Origin: Microbacterium sp.
GTDB taxonomy: Bacteria > Actinomycetota > Actinomycetes > Actinomycetales > Microbacteriaceae
Length of the DNA stretch: 23,992 nt
Reading direction: 5' to 3'
Assembly: GCA_003524435.1 (NCBI GenBank)
Contig: DQHP01000141.1
Coordinates: 1-23,992 of the forward strand
Both the position numbers and the translations under genes were made by a program. The notes below the pieces were generated by a model. That model was not told the origin of the DNA, ran no database searches, and saw only the letters and a list, made by a program, of their open reading frames with translations. Shown piece by piece: positions 7,484-15,315 of this stretch (position 1 is its first letter; each line of letters begins with the position of its first letter).

Positions 7484-7522
7484 AAAAAGGGCCGTCCGGA
7501 GATGATCCGGACGGCCCTTTTT
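7484..7522 (-). terminator. Intrinsic terminator of the sugar transporter operon
   Basis: The 17-base arms (7484-7500 and 7506-7522) are perfectly complementary, with a five-base loop. The stem is GC-rich in its core and flanked by five A and five T, giving a textbook U-tract on the minus strand just 10 bases after the binding-protein stop codon. The symmetry means it could also act on the plus strand. The U-tract ends only about 14 bases before the ribosome-binding site of the downstream ABC-F gene. Confidence 0.92.
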
Positions 7523-7532
7523 GGAGGATTAC

Positions 7533-8657
7533 TTAGTTGTAAGACTCAACGATTTCGAGCAGGCTCGGCACGTTGGCGTACGCCTCAGCGGCGTTGTCCT
7601 TGGTGACGATAACCGGGTCCAGCAGGTACGACGGAACGACCTTTGCGCCATTGTCGTACTGCTCGGTGTCGTTGACCTCGACTTCTTCGCCCTTCTGAAG
7701 CTGGCCGACCATCTTGATCGACTGCTCAACGAGAAGTGCGGTGTCCTTGTTGATCGTGGAGTACTGGATGCCCTCCATGATCGACTTCACCGACTCAACT
7801 TCAGAGTCCTGACCGGTGACGACAGGAATGTCCTTACCGGCCTGCTGCACCGAGGTGAGGATGGCGCGGGCGAGGGTGTCGTTCGGGGACAGCACACCGT
7901 CGAGCACGGTGTCGCCACCGTAGGTCGACGTGATGAGGGTGTCCATACGGTTCTGTGCGTTCTCTGCCAACCAGCCTTCGGTTGCCGTCTGACCGATGTC
8001 GGTCTGACCGGAAGTGACTACGAGCGTGCCGTCGTCGATCTTCGGCTGCAGTACATCCATCGCACCGTCAAAGAAGACTCCAGCGTTTGCGTCATCCGGC
8101 GAGCCAGAGAAGAGCTCAATGTTGTACGGCGCCTCGTGTCCGGCGTTTGCCTCGAGGCCCTCCAGAAGCGCGTTGCCCTGCAACTGGCCGACCTTGAAGT
8201 TGTCGAACGCGACGTAGTAGTCGACGGCCTCAGTGTTCTCGATCAGTCGGTCATAGGCAATGACCTTGGCGCCAGCATCCTGAGCAGCCTGCACCTGCGT
8301 GGACAGCTGCTTGCCGTCCTTTGCACCGATGATGATGACCTTCGCACCACCGGTCACCATGGCCTGGATCTGGTTCTGCTGCTCGGCAACCGTGTTGCTG
8401 GCAGGTGCGTACTGAACGTCAGCTTCGAAGCCAGCCTCTTCCAGTCCGTCCTTGAACAGCTGACCGGCCAGCACCCAGTTCTCGCTGGTCTTGTCCGGAA
8501 GTGCAACACCGATCGTTGCGCCAGCTTCGAAACCAGTGGCTGCTTCGCCGCCGGCGTTCTCGTCTGTACCGCCACCGCGCTCTCCACCGGCGCAACCGGT
8601 AAGGGCCAGTGCACCCGTGACGACTAACGCTGTCGCCGCTACTGCGATTTTCTTCAT
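7533..8657 (-). CDS. chvE: Sugar ABC transporter substrate-binding lipoprotein (ChvE/MMSBP type)
   Basis: A 374-residue periplasmic-binding-protein-like lipoprotein of the ribose/xylose/ChvE class. It has an N-terminal signal (M-K-K-I-A-V-A-A-T-A) and a lipobox L-T-G-C with cysteine 22, then a low-complexity Gly/Glu tether. The fold follows the type I periplasmic-binding pattern: T-I-G-V-A-L-P-D-K-T-S-E-N-W, V-I-I-I-G-A-K-D-G, V-I-A-Y-D-R-L-I (sugar-contacting DR), and later P-V-V-T-G-Q-D-S-E. The match to the multiple-monosaccharide (ChvE, xylose/glucose/galactose) branch is good, but the exact sugar is unknown. The ATG at 8657 was chosen because GAGAAAG lies upstream and the signal peptide starts cleanly; a TTG 18 bases further up would add six charged residues. 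It is the last gene of the operon, which is unusual, and is closed by a strong terminator. Confidence 0.88.
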   Translation of the reverse strand: MKKIAVAATALVVTGALALTGCAGGERGGGTDENAGGEAATGFEAGATIGVALPDKTSENWVLAGQLFKDGLEEAGFEADVQYAPASNTVAEQQNQIQAMVTGGAKVIIIGAKDGKQLSTQVQAAQDAGAKVIAYDRLIENTEAVDYYVAFDNFKVGQLQGNALLEGLEANAGHEAPYNIELFSGSPDDANAGVFFDGAMDVLQPKIDDGTLVVTSGQTDIGQTATEGWLAENAQNRMDTLITSTYGGDTVLDGVLSPNDTLARAILTSVQQAGKDIPVVTGQDSEVESVKSIMEGIQYSTINKDTALLVEQSIKMVGQLQKGEEVEVNDTEQYDNGAKVVPSYLLDPVIVTKDNAAEAYANVPSLLEIVESYN

Positions 8658-8696
8658 GCGATCACTTTCTCTCAAGGTTTCAGGGAACGCGCTCGC

Positions 8697-10049
8697 TCAA
8701 TGCGAGGACGTCTCCTTCTTCCCGTTCGCGCCGTCGGCGACGGGGGTCTGCAGGGTCGAAGAGCCGAAATCATCGGTTCGGGCTCGTCGACGGGTAAGGA
8801 ATCCAATAATGGAAGGGCGCCCCTGCTGCTTGTTCCACACGTCGATACCGACAGCGAAGAGCAGAACGAGGCCCTTGACCATGGAGACGACATCGGCGGA
8901 CAGGCCGAGCAGCGCCATGCCGTTGTTGAGGAAGGCCATCACCAAACCACCGATGATCGATCCGATCACGGTGCCGATGCCGCCGGAAACTGCTGCGCCA
9001 CCGATGAAGACTGCCGCGATGGCGTCAAGCTCCCACATGTTGCCATCGCCGGGGCCTGAGGCCTGCGAGCGAGCAACGAAGATCATTCCCGCGAGGGCGG
9101 CGAGCACCGACATGTTCATGATGACGAAGAAGTCGACCCAGCGGTCCTTCACACCCGACAGGCGGGCTGCCTGGCGGTTACCGCCGACTGCGTAGATGTG
9201 GCGTCCGAAGACGGTGTTGCGAGTGAGGAAGGTATACAGAATCACCAGTGCGAGCAGGATCAGGCCCGAGATCGGGAAGCTGGTTCCCGGTCGCCCCGTG
9301 GCGAACAGCCAGCCGGCGCCGAGGATGATGATCCCGAGCACGATCACCTTCGTGGCCGCAACCCACACGGGCGCAGTTTCTGATCCCATTCGTCGCTGGG
9401 TACGGCGAGTGCGCAGCTCGTAGAAAACGACCCATGCCACGGCGATGACGGCGAGAATCATGGTCGGTACGTTGAAATTCATACCCGGGATCGGAATCTC
9501 AGGCATGTACCCGGCACCGATGACGACGAATTCTTTCGGCACGGGCACGGTCGTGGACTGACCGATGAACTGGTTCGCGCCACGGAAGAAGAGCATGCCG
9601 GCCAGCGTCACGATGAACGCTGGCACCCCGACATAGGCCACCCAGAACCCTTGCCAGGCGCCGACCAGAGCTCCGACGCCCAGGCCCAGAAGAATCGCCA
9701 GCGGCCAAGGAAGGTTCCAGTCCGTCATCGACTTCGCGACGACGATGCCGACGAATGCTGCCACCGATCCGACCGAGAGGTCGATGTGGCCCATGATGAT
9801 CACCATCACCATTCCGATCGCGAGGATCAGAATGAACGAGTACTGGTTGATGACGTTGATCAGGTTGTTCGGTGAAAGCGTGGCCCCATTCGGGTTACGC
9901 ATCATCGTGACGACCTGGAAGAACAGGACGATCGCCAACAGGCTTCCCAAAATGCCGAACTGGCGCAGCGACGACGTGCCGTTGCCGCCCAGCATCTTCT
10001 TGATGTCGCCGAAATGGAAGCCGCGCTTCTCGGTCTCAGTGGTGCTCAT
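8697..10049 (-). CDS. mmsB: Sugar ABC transporter permease (GguB/MmsB/XylH type)
   Basis: A 450-residue polytopic membrane protein, longer than ribose-type RbsC (about 320) and in the range of the xylose/multiple-monosaccharide permeases. It has roughly ten or more hydrophobic segments. Characteristic blocks are G-H-I-D-L-S-V-G-S-V-A-A-F-V-G near residue 85-100, F-R-G-A-N-Q-F-I-G-Q, and N-R-Q-A-A-R-L-S-G-V (cytoplasmic coupling loop). A charged insert around residues 210-230 (Y-E-L-R-T-R-R-T-Q-R-R) is typical of this branch. The start codon overlaps the stop of the ATPase gene by four bases (ATGA), showing tight translational coupling. The gene symbol is by family resemblance. Confidence 0.88.
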   Translation of the reverse strand: MSTTETEKRGFHFGDIKKMLGGNGTSSLRQFGILGSLLAIVLFFQVVTMMRNPNGATLSPNNLINVINQYSFILILAIGMVMVIIMGHIDLSVGSVAAFVGIVVAKSMTDWNLPWPLAILLGLGVGALVGAWQGFWVAYVGVPAFIVTLAGMLFFRGANQFIGQSTTVPVPKEFVVIGAGYMPEIPIPGMNFNVPTMILAVIAVAWVVFYELRTRRTQRRMGSETAPVWVAATKVIVLGIIILGAGWLFATGRPGTSFPISGLILLALVILYTFLTRNTVFGRHIYAVGGNRQAARLSGVKDRWVDFFVIMNMSVLAALAGMIFVARSQASGPGDGNMWELDAIAAVFIGGAAVSGGIGTVIGSIIGGLVMAFLNNGMALLGLSADVVSMVKGLVLLFAVGIDVWNKQQGRPSIIGFLTRRRARTDDFGSSTLQTPVADGANGKKETSSH

Positions 10050-11614
10050 GCCTTCGCCTTCGTGTTCGTGGAGGTCATGCTGCGCATGAGCGCCTCCGGT
10101 GTGGCCTGATCTGCGGGGATGCAGTCGGTGACGCGTCCCTCAAAAATTGTGTAGATGCGATCGGAGATTCCCATCAGCTCTGGCAGCTCGCTGGAAATGA
10201 CGATGACGCCCTTCCCTGCTGCGGCAAGCTCGTTGATGATCGAGTAGATCTCGTACTTCGCGCCGACGTCGATACCGCGGGTGGGCTCGTCGAGGATCAG
10301 CAGGTCAGGATCGGTGAACATCCACTTCGCCAGCACGACCTTCTGCTGATTTCCACCGGAGAGCTTGGAGACGCCCTCCTCGACACTCGGCGTCTTGATG
10401 CGCAGTGCCTTGCGATAGCGCTCTGAAACCGCATACTCCTCGCGGTCATCAACGACACCGCGGCGCGCAATCTTAGACAGCTTCGCCGAGACGATCGACC
10501 GCTTAATGGTGTCGAGCAGGTTCAGCCCGAGCGATTTGCGATCTTCGCTGACGTACGCAAGACCATGACGAATGGCGGTTTTCACATCGGGGATAACGAT
10601 CTCTTCGCCGTCTTTGACGATCGTTCCGCCGAGGTAGGTGCCATAGGACCGACCGAAGATGCTCATCGCGAACTCGGTGCGCCCGGCGCCCATGAGGCCG
10701 GCGATACCGACGACTTCGCCGCGGCGGACGTTGATACTGGAGCCCTTGACGACCATGCGCTCTGAGACGGTGGGATGCTGGACCACCCAATTTTTGACCT
10801 CAAAGAACACCTCGCCGAGTTCGGGGGTGCGATCCGGGTACCGGCTCTCGAGCGAGCGGCCGACCATGCCACGGATAATGCGATCTTCGTTGATATTGCC
10901 ACTGGAGATGTCGAGAGTCTCCACAGTGCGGCCGTCGCGGATGATCGTGATCTCGTCGGCGATCTGCTCGATCTCGTTGAGCTTGTGGCTGATCATGATC
11001 GAGGCGATGCCCTTGGCCTTCAGACCGAGAATCAAACCAAGCAGCTGCTGCGAGTCGTTCTCGTTCAATGCAGCAGTGGGCTCGTCAAGAATGAGCAGGC
11101 GGACGTCCTTGTTCAGCGCCTTCGCGATTTCGATCAGCTGCTGCTTACCCACACCGAGGTGCTTGATCGGGAGGTCAGGATCTTCTTCGAGCCCGACGCG
11201 TGCGAGGAGCTCGATGGTGCGCGTCTTCGCCGCGTTCCAGTCGATGGCACCGAAGTGCGAGAGTTCGTTGCCGAGGAAGATGTTCTCGGTGATCGACAAC
11301 TCGGGGATGAGAGCGAGCTCCTGGTGAATGATCGCGATGCCGGCCTGCTCGCTTGCCGCAATATCTTTGAATCGCTGCTCTTCGCCGTACAGCAGGATGT
11401 CGCCGTCGTAGCTGCCGTAGGGATAGACCCCGGACAGCACTTTCATCAGAGTTGACTTGCCTGCGCCGTTCTCGCCGCAGATTGCGTGGATCTCACCAGA
11501 CATCACGGAGATCGACACGTCGGAGAGTGCTTTCACGCCGGGGAACTCTTTGGTGATGCTGCGCATCTCCAAGATCGGTCCTGCCACGGCTGGCATCGTT
11601 GCTGTGCTGGTCAC
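10046..11614 (-). CDS. mmsA: Sugar ABC transporter ATP-binding protein, double ABC (GguA/MmsA/XylG type)
   Basis: A 522-residue protein with two ABC domains in one chain, as in XylG, MglA and GguA. The first has Walker A GENGAGKST (47-55) followed by Y-P-Y-G-S-Y-D-G-D-I, a block typical of the multiple-monosaccharide group, then a Walker B with L-D-E-P-T-A-A-L. The second has the signature LSGGNQQKV and Walker B L-I-L-D-E-P-T-R-G-I-D; its Walker A is degenerate (G-L-M-G-A-G-R-T-E), as normal in this family. The start is GTG at 11614, with AAGGAAG about six bases upstream. It is the first gene of the transporter operon. A promoter and a LacI-type operator lie directly in front. ATP hydrolysis here powers sugar import through the downstream permease. 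Confidence 0.92.
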   Translation of the reverse strand: MTSTATMPAVAGPILEMRSITKEFPGVKALSDVSISVMSGEIHAICGENGAGKSTLMKVLSGVYPYGSYDGDILLYGEEQRFKDIAASEQAGIAIIHQELALIPELSITENIFLGNELSHFGAIDWNAAKTRTIELLARVGLEEDPDLPIKHLGVGKQQLIEIAKALNKDVRLLILDEPTAALNENDSQQLLGLILGLKAKGIASIMISHKLNEIEQIADEITIIRDGRTVETLDISSGNINEDRIIRGMVGRSLESRYPDRTPELGEVFFEVKNWVVQHPTVSERMVVKGSSINVRRGEVVGIAGLMGAGRTEFAMSIFGRSYGTYLGGTIVKDGEEIVIPDVKTAIRHGLAYVSEDRKSLGLNLLDTIKRSIVSAKLSKIARRGVVDDREEYAVSERYRKALRIKTPSVEEGVSKLSGGNQQKVVLAKWMFTDPDLLILDEPTRGIDVGAKYEIYSIINELAAAGKGVIVISSELPELMGISDRIYTIFEGRVTDCIPADQATPEALMRSMTSTNTKAKA

Positions 11615-11647
11615 GAATCTTCCTTGATAGCTCGACGGTCGCTCTCA

Positions 11648-11663
11648 ATGTGACCGTTCACAT
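11648..11663. promoter_or_regulatory. LacI-family operator in front of the transporter operon
   Basis: ATGTGACCGTTCACAT is symmetric at seven of eight base pairs and has the central CG step typical of LacI/GalR operators. It lies immediately downstream of the predicted transcription start. The reverse complement of the site before the repressor gene (12753-12768) differs from it at one base. Confidence 0.75.
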
Positions 11664-11671
11664 GAGACACA

Positions 11672-11700
11672 ATATTGCGCTCCCTTATCCCCTCTGTCAA
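11672..11700 (-). promoter_or_regulatory. Predicted promoter of the sugar transporter operon
   Basis: On the minus strand a perfect -35 TTGACA (11700-11695) and a -10-like CAATAT (11677-11672) are separated by 17 bases. The predicted start is near 11665, just upstream of the operator at 11663-11648, leaving a leader of about 50 bases. Confidence 0.65.
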
Positions 11701-11722
11701 GTGGAGATTGTTTCTCGTTGCC

Positions 11723-12736
11723 TTAACGAGATGCGCTGGATGACCGGGGCCGCAGTTGCGGCACCACTGGGCCGTAATTTGGAGCAGCCTCGCCCCTGAT
11801 CTCGGCAAGCAGAAACTCTACTGCCCGTTGACCGAGAACGGGGAAGTCCTGATGCACGGTCGTCAGCGGCGGCCAGACATGTGCGGCGACTGGAATATCA
11901 TCAAAACCGACAACGCTGACCTGGCGCGGCACATCGATTCCGACATCGCGGAAACCGTGCATCAGCCCGATCGCCATAAGGTCATTCGCGGCGAATACTG
12001 CGGTGAAGTCTCGCCTGCGTGCAAGCTCAGTGCCGGCGAAATAACCGAAGTCAGCCGTCCAGTCACCCCGGATCGGCGGGAAGGTCGACAAGTCTGCCTC
12101 GCGCATGGCATCCAGATACCCACGCATGCGAGACTCTGCCTCGATCCAATCCTGAGGGCCGGCAAGATGCAGGATGTCGGTGTGTCCCAGTGAGATCAGG
12201 TGTTCGGTAACGGCGCGTGCGCCCTCCACCTGATCGGCAGACAGTGTGAATCCGTCGGCGCCGGATGCCGCTTGAAGACTGACGATCGGCACTCCTGCCG
12301 TCATGCCCCTCAGCACGTTGAACACTCGCACTTGCGGAGCCAACGCAACAATGCCGCTGACCTGCTCGCGCGCCAATTGGCGAATCGCGTCGCCGATCGC
12401 CTCCGGCGTCGTCTCCGGCAGGTTCACCGTTGTGACGGAATAACCTTCCGCCCTCGCCGCATCTTCGATGCTGGCGATCGATGAGGTGGGTCCGTACTCC
12501 CCGATCGTTGCCGAAAGCACACCGATGGTGCGTGATCTGCTCGTCACGAGCGCCCGTGCTGCGAGGTTCGGCTGGTAATCGAGCACCACGATCGCGTCCT
12601 GGACGCGTTTCTTCGTCTCAGGGCGAATGCTCGGGTGATCGTTCAGCACACGCGAGACAGTCTGATGCGAAACCCCGGCCAGACGCGCCACATCGCGGAT
12701 GCTGGGCATACGGGCTCGTTCGCTTGAGGCTGCCAT
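11723..12736 (-). CDS. LacI-family transcriptional repressor of the sugar transporter
   Basis: A 337-residue regulator of normal LacI size. The N-terminal helix-turn-helix is S-I-R-D-V-A-R-L-A-G-V-S-H-Q-T-V-S-R-V-L (about 12-31), followed by the hinge helix region N-L-A-A-R-A-L (57-63). The rest is a periplasmic-binding-like ligand domain with T-I-G-V-L-S-A near its start and V-V-G-F-D-D-I-P-V-A near the end. The ATG at 12736 is preceded by GAGGAGG seven bases upstream; longer versions extend into the promoter and operator and are not credible. It lies upstream of, and on the same strand as, the sugar importer genes. Nearly identical operators before itself and the importer suggest autoregulation plus control of the importer, with an imported sugar as likely inducer. 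Confidence 0.9.
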   Translation of the reverse strand: MAASSERARMPSIRDVARLAGVSHQTVSRVLNDHPSIRPETKKRVQDAIVVLDYQPNLAARALVTSRSRTIGVLSATIGEYGPTSSIASIEDAARAEGYSVTTVNLPETTPEAIGDAIRQLAREQVSGIVALAPQVRVFNVLRGMTAGVPIVSLQAASGADGFTLSADQVEGARAVTEHLISLGHTDILHLAGPQDWIEAESRMRGYLDAMREADLSTFPPIRGDWTADFGYFAGTELARRRDFTAVFAANDLMAIGLMHGFRDVGIDVPRQVSVVGFDDIPVAAHVWPPLTTVHQDFPVLGQRAVEFLLAEIRGEAAPNYGPVVPQLRPRSSSASR

Positions 12737-12752
12737 CGCAATGCCTCCTCGA

Positions 12753-12768
12753 ATGTGCACGGTCACAT
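12753..12768. promoter_or_regulatory. LacI-family operator in front of the repressor gene
   Basis: ATGTGCACGGTCACAT is the reverse complement, with one base changed, of the operator at 11648-11663. It has a central CG and lies between the predicted -10 of the repressor gene and its ribosome-binding site. Confidence 0.7.
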
Positions 12769-12778
12769 AGCCTTTTCC

Positions 12779-12784
12779 ATTATG
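12779..12784 (-). promoter_or_regulatory. Predicted -10 element of the lacI-type gene
   Basis: CATAAT on the minus strand (12784-12779) matches TATAAT at five of six bases and lies 10 bases upstream of the operator. No good -35 is visible. The -10-to-operator spacing is close to that at the transporter promoter. Confidence 0.5.
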
Positions 12785-12948
12785 TCCCCCAGACACCGTT
12801 CCCGCATCCACGGACAACAAAAGAGTTCCTCCTCGGCGGCCTTGTCCTGAATGACAAACACGTCACATGATTTCGTTTCATCAGACGAACCCCGAGGACG
12901 CGCCTGCCCGTACGCTCGACGTGACAGCACCACGCGACAGGAGCAGGC

Positions 12949-14343
12949 ATGACGACGTTGACTGAAATAGGTAGCTGGTTAGCGGATGCTCTCCCTTCCC
13001 TCATCGAGCGGGGCCATGTGCCCGCGGCATCCGTTGCGGTGCTATCCGATGGGCATATCGCAAGCGCCGCCGCCGGCGTCTTGAACACAACGACAGGCGT
13101 CCAGGCGACCACTGACTCGCTGTTTCAGATCGGCTCGATCACGAAAGTGTGGACCGCGACGCTCATCATGCAGCTCGTCGATGAAGAGCTTCTCGACCTC
13201 GACGCCCCTGTGCAGTCTGTTCTGCCGGACTTCGCTCTCGCCGATGAGTCTGCCGCCGCCGCGATCACCGTGAGGCAGCTGCTGAGTCACACCGCAGGCT
13301 TCGAGGGTGATTTTTTCACAGACACCGGCACCGGCGATGACTGCGTAGAGAAGTACGTCCGCACTCTCAGCGACACCCCTCAGCTCTTCGCCCCGGGCGA
13401 GCAGTTTTCCTATAACAACGCAGCTTTCGTCGTGCTCGGCCGCATCGTCGAGGTGCTGCGCGGCACACCATATGACCAGATTCTGCGACAGCGACTGATC
13501 GACCCGCTCGGACTTCACCACGTCGCAACCGATGCCGCGCAGGCGATCATGTTCCGTGCGGCTGTCGGCCACGTTCCCGCAGAAGGAAGCGACAGGCCTG
13601 TTCCCGCTCCGATGTGGAGTCTGGTGCGCTCTAATACCCCGGCTGGGGCGATGCTGTCGATGACGGCGCAAGACCTGCTCGGCTTCGCACGGCTACACAT
13701 CGACAACGGTGTGACGCCCGAAGGTTCGCGTCTCCTCAGCGCTTCTGCTGCGCAGCAGATGCAGCATCCAGAGACGGCCGTTCCTGAGCTCAGCCTCATG
13801 GGCAAAAACTGGGGCCTCGGCTGGTCGCTGTACGACTGGCCCGGCGGCCCTGTCATCGGCCACGACGGCGGCACGATCGGGCAGGCGGCATTCTTACGCG
13901 TCGTGCCTGAGAAGGGTATCGCCGTGGCCATCCTCACCAACGGTGGCATGCCTTTCGAGCTGTACAGCACAGTCATGACCCATGTGATGGCCGAACTCGC
14001 CGACGTGGCTGTTCCTGCCTTGCCCGCACCAGAAGATCCCCTCCCCGCTCTTCACGATGCGTCCCGCTACCTCGGCACGTATTCGTCGTCTGTCGCTGAT
14101 TCGACAGTGCGTCAAGATGACGATGGCCGCATCTGGCTCGATCAGGCGATGAAGGGAATCTTCGCTGATTTGGGCCCCGATCCTGCACCCGTTGAACTCG
14201 TCCCGTGGCACACGGATGCCCTCATCACGCGAACCGCGGATAAGGGCGTGCATATTTCGCACGCTTTCGTCGGTGACGACGGCACGGGGAAAGCCCAGTA
14301 TCTGCATACCGGACGCGCCGACCGACGCATCACATCAGGGTGA
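12949..14343 (+). CDS. Serine beta-lactamase-fold hydrolase (class C / DD-peptidase / esterase family)
   Basis: A 464-residue protein of the beta-lactamase/transpeptidase-like superfamily. The active-site motifs are all present: S-I-T-K (63-66, nucleophile Ser63 and Lys66), Y-N-N (155-157), and H-D-G-G (305-308) in the place of KTG. H-x-G rather than K-T-G is commoner in esterases and peptidases of this fold than in true class C beta-lactamases. No signal peptide is seen, so it is probably cytoplasmic, which argues against cell-wall or antibiotic hydrolysis. The last about 110 residues form a separate beta-rich domain. The ATG has AGGAG five bases upstream. It is divergent from the LacI-type gene and overlaps the end of ispE by nine bases. 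Its substrate is unknown. Confidence 0.85.
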   Translation: MTTLTEIGSWLADALPSLIERGHVPAASVAVLSDGHIASAAAGVLNTTTGVQATTDSLFQIGSITKVWTATLIMQLVDEELLDLDAPVQSVLPDFALADESAAAAITVRQLLSHTAGFEGDFFTDTGTGDDCVEKYVRTLSDTPQLFAPGEQFSYNNAAFVVLGRIVEVLRGTPYDQILRQRLIDPLGLHHVATDAAQAIMFRAAVGHVPAEGSDRPVPAPMWSLVRSNTPAGAMLSMTAQDLLGFARLHIDNGVTPEGSRLLSASAAQQMQHPETAVPELSLMGKNWGLGWSLYDWPGGPVIGHDGGTIGQAAFLRVVPEKGIAVAILTNGGMPFELYSTVMTHVMAELADVAVPALPAPEDPLPALHDASRYLGTYSSSVADSTVRQDDDGRIWLDQAMKGIFADLGPDPAPVELVPWHTDALITRTADKGVHISHAFVGDDGTGKAQYLHTGRADRRITSG

Positions 14344-15288
14344 GATGATGCGGGCGCCCGGAACAGGACCGTGAACGTGTAGCGCCGTGCGTCCGCGCGC
14401 TGTCAACTCGCTCTGGACGTACTGAGCGTTCTCGGGCGAATCGCACAGGAACGCGATACTAGGGCCGGAGCCGGAGACGATTCCGCTGAGTGCGTCTGCC
14501 TCCAGCCCCTCATTGATGATGTCGTCCAGGACAGGACGCTCCAAAATTGCGGGGATTCCGAGGTCGTTGTGCATGCACGCGGCGAGTGAATGCGCGTCGC
14601 CGGCACGCAGGGCCTGCAACACTGCAATAGGTACCTCTAGCGACATGGGCGGATCATCCGAGAGCGCGCCGCTCGCCGCGCGGTGCTCATCGAGGCGCCC
14701 ATAGATCGCGGGCGTTGACAGTCCTTCTTCGCTGGTGACGATCACCCAATCAAAGCGTCCGCGCGCAAGAGCAGGATTCAAGTGGTCACCTCGACCTGTG
14801 CCCACCGCTGTTCCCCCATGCAGCGCAAATGGCACGTCAGCGCCTAAGCGCGCCGCGAGTTCATCGAGGCGCTGCGACGATAGCCCGGTTTCCCACAGCG
14901 CGTCACATGCGACGAGAGCGGCGGCGGCATCCGCTGACCCACCGCCCATCCCCCCGGCAACGGGCACACTCTTGCGCACCTCGAGATGCACGCCACCCGT
15001 ATATCCCGTCGCCGTGGCGACGAGCTTGGCAGCACGCATCGCGAGGTTGCGATCATCCAGCGGCACTGTCTCAGCAAACAGCGCAGTACTGGCGGGGTCC
15101 ATGCCCGAGACGCTCAACGAGAAATCATCAGCCGGGTAGGCAATGACCTCTTCGTACAGCGACACGGCTTGAAACACCGTTGCCAGCGCATGGTAACCAT
15201 CGTCATGACGACCACCGACGCCGAGGTAGACGTTAATCTTCCCCGGCGCGCGTACGCGCACCGACTGGGGAAACGCGGCCAGGCTCAT
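14335..15288 (-). CDS. ispE: 4-diphosphocytidyl-2-C-methyl-D-erythritol kinase IspE
   Basis: A 317-residue GHMP kinase. It has the N-terminal A-P-G-K-I-N-V-Y-L (Lys17 in the substrate site), D-G-Y-H-A-L-A-T-V-F-Q (the conserved D-G-Y-H block of IspE), the glycine-rich ATP loop P-V-A-G-G-M-G-G-G-S-A-D (109-120) with catalytic Asp120, and a late G-S-G-P-S motif. It phosphorylates CDP-methylerythritol in the MEP route to isoprenoid precursors, in the cytoplasm. It is the final gene of the metG-tatD-rsmA cluster. Here it is separated from rsmA by an aldo/keto reductase gene, which ends 27 bases upstream. No clear ribosome-binding site precedes its ATG, so it may depend on coupling. Its stop lies inside the end of the convergent hydrolase gene. 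Confidence 0.94.
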   Translation of the reverse strand: MSLAAFPQSVRVRAPGKINVYLGVGGRHDDGYHALATVFQAVSLYEEVIAYPADDFSLSVSGMDPASTALFAETVPLDDRNLAMRAAKLVATATGYTGGVHLEVRKSVPVAGGMGGGSADAAAALVACDALWETGLSSQRLDELAARLGADVPFALHGGTAVGTGRGDHLNPALARGRFDWVIVTSEEGLSTPAIYGRLDEHRAASGALSDDPPMSLEVPIAVLQALRAGDAHSLAACMHNDLGIPAILERPVLDDIINEGLEADALSGIVSGSGPSIAFLCDSPENAQYVQSELTARGRTALHVHGPVPGARIISP

Positions 15289-15315
15289 GGTGTGCTCATG
15301 GTCGTTGCGGTCTGC

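Noticed and set aside
7521..8627. A 368-codon plus-strand open frame across the binding-protein gene
   Set aside because: It is antisense to a clear lipoprotein gene with signal peptide and family motifs, and it begins in the terminator.
11648..11663. CRP/GlxR-type site (TGTGA...TCACA)
   Set aside because: The half-sites match, but the spacer is four bases, not the six of CRP/GlxR sites. The centre has the CG step of LacI operators, and a near-identical copy lies before the adjacent lacI-type gene.
12737..12820. Longer LacI-type protein starting at 12820
   Set aside because: The extra 28 residues would be encoded by the promoter and operator; the ATG at 12736 has a strong GAGGAGG site.
12853..12868. 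Third LacI operator in front of the hydrolase gene
   Set aside because: Only the GTCACAT half matches; the other half shows no similarity to the two full sites.
12949..14343. Antibiotic-resistance class C beta-lactamase
   Set aside because: No signal peptide, H-D-G-G in place of K-T-G, and an added C-terminal domain; a resistance role is not supported.
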